64,000 nt of DNA from Microbacterium sp. p3-SID336. Its GTDB lineage: Bacteria; Actinomycetota; Actinomycetes; Actinomycetales; Microbacteriaceae. The stretch is taken from positions 16,536 to 80,535 of the forward strand of contig NZ_JALXPE010000008.1 in NCBI RefSeq assembly GCF_025143365.1. The letters are read 5' to 3'. Below the pieces are notes generated by a model. It was not told where the DNA came from. It saw only the letters and a list, made by a program, of their open reading frames with translations, and ran no database searches. This document shows, piece by piece, positions 58,678 through 64,000 of this stretch (the stretch's first letter is position 1; the number at the start of each line of letters is the position of its first letter). The translations under genes and the position numbers were made by a program.

Positions 58678-59556
58678 TCACGAGGTCACCGCCTCCGGCT
58701 GGAGCGCGAACAGCCGGAGCAGGCGCGCCGCCTCCTGCGCCAGGGCTTCGCGAGCGGGTGCCAGGTACTTGCGCGAGTCGACGAGCCGCTCATCGGCGTC
58801 GAGCACCGCCCGCACGGCCCGCGTGAAGTAGCCGTTCAGGTGCGTCGAGACGTTGATCTTGGTCATGCCCGCCCGCACGGCCTCCGCGATCACGGCGTCG
58901 GGCACGCCCGAGGACCCGTGCAGCACCAGCGGGACGTCGACCCCCGCGGCCCCGGCTCCGCGCAGGGCGGCCCGCAGGCGGGCGATGAGGTCGAGGTCGA
59001 GCGCTGCCGTGCGATCCGTCATGGCGTGCGAGGAGCCCACCGCCACGGCGAGCGCGTCCACCCCGGTCGCGGCCACGAAGGCCCGCGCCTCGCCGGGGTC
59101 GGTCCGCACCCCGGGCGCGTGCGCCCCGTCCTTGCCGCCCACCTCGCCCAGCTCGCCCTCCACGTACACGCCCGCACGGTGCGCCTGCGCGGCGACCTCG
59201 GCCGTCAGCGCGACGTTCTCGTCGTAGGGCAGCGCGCCGCCGTCGAACATCACCGAGCCGAACCCGAGGTCGACCGCCTCCGCGACGAGTTCCGGCCGCT
59301 CCGCGTGGTCGAGGTGCACGGCCACCGGGGTGTCGGCGCGGCGGGCGACCGCGAGGGTGGCCAGGGCGATCGGCTCCAGGCCGCCGTGGTAGTCCGCGCA
59401 GTTCTGCGAGATCTGCAGGATCACCGGCAGCTCGGCCAGCGCGGCCGCGCGCACCAGGCCTTCGGCGGTCTCGAGGTGGATCACGTTGAAGGCGCCGATG
59501 CCGGTGCCGGCGGCGGAGGCCGCGGAGACGAGCTCCCGGGCGGAGACGAGGGTCAC
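58678..59556 (-). CDS. Class II ketose-bisphosphate aldolase (tagatose/fructose-bisphosphate type)
   Basis: A 292-residue Zn-dependent aldolase. VAVHLDHAERPELV carries the catalytic Asp and a zinc His, YVEGELGEVGGKDG the conserved Glu loop, VGSSHAMT a second zinc His, and VLHGSSGVPD with INVSTHLNGYF the phosphate site. It is close to GatY/KbaY. GTG 59556 overlaps the kinase stop (GTGA). It would split tagatose- or fructose-1,6-bisphosphate made by the co-encoded kinase. Confidence 0.9.
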   Translation of the reverse strand: MTLVSARELVSAASAAGTGIGAFNVIHLETAEGLVRAAALAELPVILQISQNCADYHGGLEPIALATLAVARRADTPVAVHLDHAERPELVAEAVDLGFGSVMFDGGALPYDENVALTAEVAAQAHRAGVYVEGELGEVGGKDGAHAPGVRTDPGEARAFVAATGVDALAVAVGSSHAMTDRTAALDLDLIARLRAALRGAGAAGVDVPLVLHGSSGVPDAVIAEAVRAGMTKINVSTHLNGYFTRAVRAVLDADERLVDSRKYLAPAREALAQEAARLLRLFALQPEAVTS

Positions 59557-60497
59557 GAGGGGTCCTTCCGGAACGAGGCGGGGTCGGGGCGGGTGATGCG
59601 GAGCTGCTGTTCCAGCTCCGGCCACCGGGGGGAGATGTCGCCGGCGAGCGGCATGAGCACGGCCGCCGCCGACCAGGCGGTCGCACGGCGGAGGATCCGC
59701 TCGGGGTCGCGCTCGCCCTCGGTGTAGAGCACGGCGCAGGCCGCGACGGCCGCGTCGCCTGCGCCCGTGGGGTTCCCGGCGAGCGGCTGATCGAGACGCG
59801 CGTGCACCAGGTCCGCGGCGGTCACGGCGAGCACGCCCTCCGCGCCCAGCGACAGCAGCACGAGTTCGGCACCGCGACCCAGGAGGGCGCGCGCCCCGTC
59901 GACCGGGTCGTCGACGCCCGTGGCCTCCGCGAGCTCGGCCGCATTCGGCTTGAGCACGGTCGCCCCGGCCTCCGCGGCCCGCAGCAGGGCAGGACCCGAG
60001 GTGTCCACGATCACCGGGACCCCGGCGTCGCGGCCGACGGCGATGAGCATGGGCAGCAGCGACTCCGGCGTTCCGGGCGGCACACTGCCGGAGATCACGA
60101 GCACCCGCGCACCGGGCAGCCTGTCGACGACCTCGGCGAGCAGCGCCGCCCACTCGACGTCGGCCGGGGTGACCCCGCGCTCGTTGAGGATCGTGGTGTC
60201 GCCCAGTGTCTCGTCGACGAGGGCGATGCTGCGGCGGGTGTCCGCCGCGACGGGCACCAGCACGTGCGGCACGCCGCTGGCCGCGAGCTCCTCCGCGAAC
60301 TCGCCGCCGACACGGCCGCCCGCCGTCGTGAGGGCCAGCACCGCTGCTCCCTCCGCGTGCGCGACCCTGGCCACGTTGAGACCCTTGCCCCCGGCTCGCG
60401 CGGCACCCGTATCGACGCGGTGCGTGCCGCCCTCGACGAGCCGCTCGACGCGCCAGGTCAGGTCGAGCGCCGGATTCGGGGTGACGGTGAGGATCAC
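59553..60497 (-). CDS. 1-phosphofructokinase-family hexose kinase (LacC/FruK type)
   Basis: A 314-residue PfkB-family kinase: MILTVTPNPALDLTW start, RAGGKGLNVARV substrate loop, and NPTGAGDAAVAACAVL with the catalytic Asp of GAGD. The family phosphorylates fructose-1-P, tagatose-6-P or fructose-6-P; the aldolase and SIS isomerase neighbours favour tagatose-6-P. GTG 60497 overlaps the upstream ROK stop (GTGA). Confidence 0.92.
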   Translation of the reverse strand: MILTVTPNPALDLTWRVERLVEGGTHRVDTGAARAGGKGLNVARVAHAEGAAVLALTTAGGRVGGEFAEELAASGVPHVLVPVAADTRRSIALVDETLGDTTILNERGVTPADVEWAALLAEVVDRLPGARVLVISGSVPPGTPESLLPMLIAVGRDAGVPVIVDTSGPALLRAAEAGATVLKPNAAELAEATGVDDPVDGARALLGRGAELVLLSLGAEGVLAVTAADLVHARLDQPLAGNPTGAGDAAVAACAVLYTEGERDPERILRRATAWSAAAVLMPLAGDISPRWPELEQQLRITRPDPASFRKDPS

Positions 60498-61486
60498 GTC
60501 AGCTCCCTGGCCCGCAGGGCCGCCCCGATCAGCCCGGCGTTCCCGGAGAGCTCTGCGGGGACGAGCGCGGGGAGGCGGTGGAAGCTCAGGCGTGCGGCGA
60601 GACGGCTGCGCAGCTCGTCGAAGAGCGCCCCGCCCGCGCGGGAGAGCCCGCCGCCGATCACGACCGCTTCGGGCGCGACCACAGCGGTGAGCTGCGCGAG
60701 CGACATCGTGAGCGCGTCGAGCGCCGAGTCCCAGATGCCCGCGGCGACCTCGTCCCCTGCCGCGGCCCTGGCGATGACGTCCTTGGCCCCGTCCGGCGCG
60801 ATCCCGGTGGCGTCGCGGTACCGGCGGGCGATGGCGCCGGCGGAGGCCACGGCCTCCAGGCACCCGCGGGCTCCGCACGGGCACAGGGGTCCATCGGCGA
60901 TGGGCGAGTGCCCGATCTCACCCGCGTAGCCGCCCGCGGTGTACGGCCGCCTGCCCACCAGCAGCGCCCCGGCGATGCCGGTGCCGATGACCAGGATCAC
61001 GGCGTCGTCGTAGGCCCTCGCGCCGCCGAGCCGATGCTCCGCCCAGCTCGCGGCTCGCACGTCGTGGTCGAAGGCGACGGGCAGCCCGAGGCGCGCACCG
61101 GCCAGGTCGCGCAGGGGTGCGCTCCGCCAGCCCATGTTGCTGGCGAACACCCCGACCCCCGCGTCCGCGTCGACGATGCCGGGCACGACGAGGCCCACGG
61201 CCTGCGGCACGACCTCCGGGTGGGCGGCGCGCAGTTCGCCCGCGAGCACCTCCAGGCGATCCAGGAGCGCGGGCGTGCGGTCGCCGTCGGCCGCGGGGGT
61301 GGGGGTGCGGCGGAGCCCGAGCGCCGTGCCGTCGGCATCGAACAGCGCGGACTTGATGTCGGTGCCGCCCACGTCGAAGGCGAGCACGGGGGCCCCGGGG
61401 CCGAGCGATCGCACGGCGGCGAGCGCTTCGCCCGCCGCATCCCGCTCGACGTCGGGGATCGCGTCCGCCGCGTCGTTCGGGGTCAT
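60494..61486 (-). CDS. ROK-family sugar kinase
   Basis: A 330-residue ROK protein without an N-terminal HTH, so a kinase rather than a repressor. VLAFDVGGTDIKSALFD is the ATP phosphate loop, AFDHDVRAASWAEH contains the catalytic Asp, and GHSPIADGPLCPCGARGCLEA is the zinc-binding CxCGxxGCxE motif. It probably phosphorylates the incoming amino-sugar or hexose. ATG 61486 has GGAG upstream; ATG 61519 is possible and would overlap the SIS gene. Confidence 0.9.
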   Translation of the reverse strand: MTPNDAADAIPDVERDAAGEALAAVRSLGPGAPVLAFDVGGTDIKSALFDADGTALGLRRTPTPAADGDRTPALLDRLEVLAGELRAAHPEVVPQAVGLVVPGIVDADAGVGVFASNMGWRSAPLRDLAGARLGLPVAFDHDVRAASWAEHRLGGARAYDDAVILVIGTGIAGALLVGRRPYTAGGYAGEIGHSPIADGPLCPCGARGCLEAVASAGAIARRYRDATGIAPDGAKDVIARAAAGDEVAAGIWDSALDALTMSLAQLTAVVAPEAVVIGGGLSRAGGALFDELRSRLAARLSFHRLPALVPAELSGNAGLIGAALRARELT

Positions 61487-61511
61487 CGCTCGGCTCCGGT
61501 GGTGGCTCGGG

Positions 61512-62411
61512 TCATGCATCCAGGATGACGGATCGCGTCAGGTTGCGCGGCTGGTCGGGGTCGAGGCCGCGGGCCAGAGCGCGCTCGAGCGCGGTGCGGT
61601 GCAGGCGTACGAGGTCGGCGAGCGGGTCGATCGCGCGGTGCTCGAAGCGGGCACCCGTCGCGGCGATCTCGGCGGCGAGGCCGTCCGGCGCGTCGCCGAA
61701 CTGCCAGGTCACGCGGCCGGGGGCGGCGATCGCGATCGGACCGTGTCGATAGTCCATCGAGGGGTACGCCTCGGTCCACGACTGGGAGGACTCGCGGAGC
61801 TTGAGGGCGGCCTCGTGCGCCAGGCCGATGGTCCAGCCGCGGCCGAGGAACGTGTACTGCTCGGCGTCGCGGAGCTCCTCGTCGACGGCGGGTTCCGCGA
61901 GCACGGCGGAGGCGTCGGCGATCGCGGCGCTGAGGTCTTCGCCGAGGGAGGCGCGGAACAGGGCGAGGGCGGTGGTGGCGAAGCGGGTCTGCACGACGGA
62001 CTTCTCGTCGGCGAAGGGCAGCAGGACCGCGTCGTCCGCGAGCGAGACCAAGGGCGAGTCGGGGTCGCCGATGACGCCGATGGTGCGGATGCGGCCCTTC
62101 ACCCGTTCGACGAGATCGAGCACCTCACTCGTGGTGCCGGAGCGGGTGAGCGCCACGACGGCGTCGTAGTCGCGGTCCACGAAGGCCTCGGAGGCGGCGA
62201 ACGCGTCGGTCTCACCGTGACCGGCGGACTCGCGGAGAGCGGCGTACGACTGCGCCATGAACCAGGAGGTGCCGCAGCCGACGACGGCGACCCGGGCTCC
62301 GCGGGCCGGCAGCTGCGCCTGCTCGGCGCTCAGCTCGGCGGCGCGCGCCCACATCTCCGGCTGCGAGGCGAGCTCTTCGCGCATGTGTGCGCCGGGCAGT
62401 GATTCGGTCAT
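61512..62411 (-). CDS. SIS-domain sugar isomerase/deaminase (AgaS-like)
   Basis: A 299-residue protein with two SIS domains: VVGCGTSWFMAQS and VALTRSGTTSEVLD in the first, FLGRGWTIGLAHEAALKLRE and SMDYRHGPIA in the second. This is the isomerase half of GlmS without the glutaminase domain, as in AgaS, which deaminates galactosamine-6-P to tagatose-6-P. It is the first gene of the minus-strand sugar operon and is divergent from the sugar-binding protein. Confidence 0.9.
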   Translation of the reverse strand: MTESLPGAHMREELASQPEMWARAAELSAEQAQLPARGARVAVVGCGTSWFMAQSYAALRESAGHGETDAFAASEAFVDRDYDAVVALTRSGTTSEVLDLVERVKGRIRTIGVIGDPDSPLVSLADDAVLLPFADEKSVVQTRFATTALALFRASLGEDLSAAIADASAVLAEPAVDEELRDAEQYTFLGRGWTIGLAHEAALKLRESSQSWTEAYPSMDYRHGPIAIAAPGRVTWQFGDAPDGLAAEIAATGARFEHRAIDPLADLVRLHRTALERALARGLDPDQPRNLTRSVILDA

Positions 62412-62510
62412 CAGAGGACCCTTTCCGAGGAGGAGTTGCGTATTCGTGATTTATTACCCCGCAATTCGATCATAGTATGTCACCACTGACGAGCAAGATC
62501 CGGCGTGTGC

Positions 62511-62540
62511 TTGATTTTGTTTGTTTGCCTGACAAATAAT
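62511..62540 (+). promoter_or_regulatory. Promoter of the sugar ABC operon with an operator-like repeat
   Basis: TTGATT (62511-62516) and AATAAT (62535-62540) are spaced by 18 bp in a conspicuously AT-rich stretch of the 293-bp divergent region. TTTGT (62520-62524) / ACAAA (62532-62536) is an inverted repeat inside the spacer, suitable for the DeoR-type regulator. The 5' leader would be ~160 nt. Confidence 0.6.
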
Positions 62541-62704
62541 CTGTACGAGTTCCACCCGAGCCTCGCTCGGCCGATCGGATCAGCCACCCGGCGCCCGATC
62601 ACCACGCACTGTCGCGTGCTGTGTTCTGCGACTGTGCACCACACCCTCTCCGGAGAGCGGACCGCCGCTCGAGGGAGCGGCACTCACAGTGAGGAATGCA
62701 ATCC

Positions 62705-63952
62705 ATGAAGAAGTCACTGCGATTCGGCACCGCGGCCATCGCGGCGGTCGCCACGCTCTCGCTCGCCTCGTGCGGCTTCGGCGGCTCGGGCGGCGACAGC
62801 GGCGGGGATGCCGGAGGCAAGACCACACTCGACCTGCTCGTCCCCAGCTACTCCGACGCGACCAAGGGGCTGTGGGAGGACGTGATCGACGGGTTCGAGA
62901 AGGAGAACCCCGACATCACCGTCAAGCTCGAGGTGCAGTCCTGGGACAACCTGGAGAAGGTCGTCTCCACCAAGATCCAGGCCGGCGAGGCTCCCGACAT
63001 CTACAACGGCGGACCGTTCGCCGGGTTCGTCGGCGACGAGCTGCTCTACCCCGTCGAGGACGTCGTCTCCGAGGAGGTGTACTCCGACTTCCAGGAGTCG
63101 TTCCTCAAGAACGCGGAGGTCGACGGCACCGCGTACGCTCTCCCGCTGATCGCCTCGGCGCGTGCGCTGTTCGTCAACAACGCCCTGCTGGAGCAGGCCG
63201 GCGTCGAGGCGCCCACCGACTGGGACGAGCTGCTCGACGCCGCGACCAAGGTGTCGGCGCTCGGCGGAGGCGTCGCGGGCTACGGCATGCCGCTCGGCTC
63301 CGAAGAGGCGCAGGCCGAGGCGGCCGTGTGGCTGTGGGGCGGCGGCGGCTCGTTCGGCGACGCCTCCGAGATCACGATCGACACCCCGGAGAACCTCGTC
63401 GGCGCCGAGCAGATCAAGAAGATGATCGACGCGGGCGCGACGCAGGCCGACCCCGGCTCGACGCAGCGCTCCCCACTCATGGACATCTTCATCCAGGGCA
63501 AGATCGGCATGCAGGTGGGCCTCCCGCCGACGGTCGGCCAGATCGCGGACAGCAACCCGGAGCTCGACTACTCCATCGTGCCGATCCCCACGAAGGACGG
63601 CTCGCCCTTCACGCTCGGCGTCATGGACCAGCTGATGGCCTTCGAGAACGACGGCGACAAGCAGGAGGCGATCACGAAGTTCTTCGACTACTACTACTCG
63701 CCCGACGTGTACGTGCCGTGGGTGCAGGCCGAGGGCTTCCTCCCCGTCACCAAGTCCGGTGCCGAGCAGCTCTCCGGCGAGGAGGCGCTCAAGCCCTTCC
63801 TCGACGTGCTGCCCGACGCGCAGTTCTACCCGTCGACGAACCCGAAGTGGTCGGCCGCCGACGGTGCCTTCAAGTCCCTGTTCGGTCAGATCCAGACGCA
63901 GCCGGCGCAGGACGTGCTGACGCAGATCCAGGCGCAGGTCGACGCGGGCTGA
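62705..63952 (+). CDS. Sugar ABC transporter substrate-binding lipoprotein
   Basis: A 415-residue family 1 extracellular solute-binding protein. The signal peptide ends in the lipobox TLSLASC (Cys near residue 24), followed by a Gly-rich linker and TLDLLVPSYSDATKGLWEDV. Clam-shell hallmarks include APDIYNGGPFAGF and FIQGKIGMQVGLPP. It would deliver a sugar to permeases encoded just downstream. GTGAGGAATGC precedes ATG 62705. Confidence 0.92.
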   Translation: MKKSLRFGTAAIAAVATLSLASCGFGGSGGDSGGDAGGKTTLDLLVPSYSDATKGLWEDVIDGFEKENPDITVKLEVQSWDNLEKVVSTKIQAGEAPDIYNGGPFAGFVGDELLYPVEDVVSEEVYSDFQESFLKNAEVDGTAYALPLIASARALFVNNALLEQAGVEAPTDWDELLDAATKVSALGGGVAGYGMPLGSEEAQAEAAVWLWGGGGSFGDASEITIDTPENLVGAEQIKKMIDAGATQADPGSTQRSPLMDIFIQGKIGMQVGLPPTVGQIADSNPELDYSIVPIPTKDGSPFTLGVMDQLMAFENDGDKQEAITKFFDYYYSPDVYVPWVQAEGFLPVTKSGAEQLSGEEALKPFLDVLPDAQFYPSTNPKWSAADGAFKSLFGQIQTQPAQDVLTQIQAQVDAG

Positions 63953-63982
63953 CCCGCGGAACGGAGAGGTTCGGGTATTCCC

Positions 63983-64000
63983 ATGAGCCAGACGACAGAA
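63983..64000 (+). CDS. Start of the next gene, probably an ABC sugar permease (truncated by window)
   Basis: ATG at 63983 opens MSQTTE before the window ends. It lies 30 bp after the binding-protein stop, with GGAGAGG about 13 bp upstream. Operon order in sugar ABC loci makes a permease likely; the sequence shown cannot confirm it. Confidence 0.45.

Overview
The window is chromosomal DNA of a high-GC actinobacterium. Codon use is strongly G/C-ending and genes are tightly packed with ATGA/GTGA/TGATG overlaps. A LAxTG-type wall-anchor motif, a DUF6153-like protein beside a DUF305 lipoprotein, PadR-DUF1048-ABC and YtrA-ABC modules and a sigma/S8/CHAT operon together suggest Microbacteriaceae, most likely Microbacterium. 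That placement is an inference from gene content. I saw no rRNA, tRNA, CRISPR array, transposase or prophage.

Layout. (1) 1-5694: a catabolic operon with two Gfo/Idh/MocA dehydrogenases, a class III aminotransferase, an amidohydrolase followed by a degenerate paralogue, and an SDR; substrate unknown. (2) 5691-10373: APH-fold kinase, CorA Mg2+ channel with a possible leader ORF, acidic hypothetical protein, SGNH hydrolase, beta-propeller protein. (3) 10532-14106: peptidase E, Dcu-type dicarboxylate carrier and ThrE-type exporter, a plausible Asp-peptide/amino-acid handling set. (4) 14170-16742: DHFR-like protein, DUF305 lipoprotein, DUF6153-like repeat protein, ECF-S-like membrane protein. (5) 16845-24810: large LuxR/MalT-type regulator facing a 1,732-residue wall-anchored protein with nine DUF11-like repeats, separated by a bidirectional terminator. 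(6) 25036-30292: FtsX-type ABC transporter divergent from a NarL-type two-component system. (7) 30426-32665: PadR, DUF1048 and DrrAB-like exporter. (8) 32876-42306: membrane esterase, lipase maturation factor family protein, choloylglycine hydrolase family enzyme, glycine-betaine-type ABC operon, RsmC/RlmG-type methyltransferase. (9) 42397-47625: two more ABC export modules, one with a MarR/GbsR-like regulator and one with a YtrA-type GntR regulator. (10) 47799-50978: FUSC protein, ArsR-like regulator divergent from an MFS carrier. (11) 51312-57761: a HicAB pair, then the most unusual locus here (ECF sigma factor, beta-sandwich protein, subtilisin-like protease, TPR-CHAT caspase-like protein), then a PemK/MazF-type toxin-antitoxin pair. 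(12) 57780-64000: DeoR regulator, class II aldolase, 1-PFK-type kinase, ROK kinase and SIS isomerase, divergent from a sugar ABC transporter; the enzyme set fits galactosamine/N-acetylgalactosamine or tagatose catabolism.

Regulation can be read directly in several places. Perfect or near-perfect palindromes overlap promoter-like hexamers upstream of the PadR, GntR, HicAB, PemK and MarR-linked ABC operons, three TTGCGCA boxes at exact 14-bp spacing lie between the ArsR-like gene and the MFS gene, and two promoters sit close enough to the start codon to imply leaderless mRNAs. The best candidate for an undescribed system is the sigma/protease/caspase-like operon at 51738-56934. A second class of unexplained structure is a set of long palindromic repeats, one of them inserted inside a methyltransferase coding sequence.
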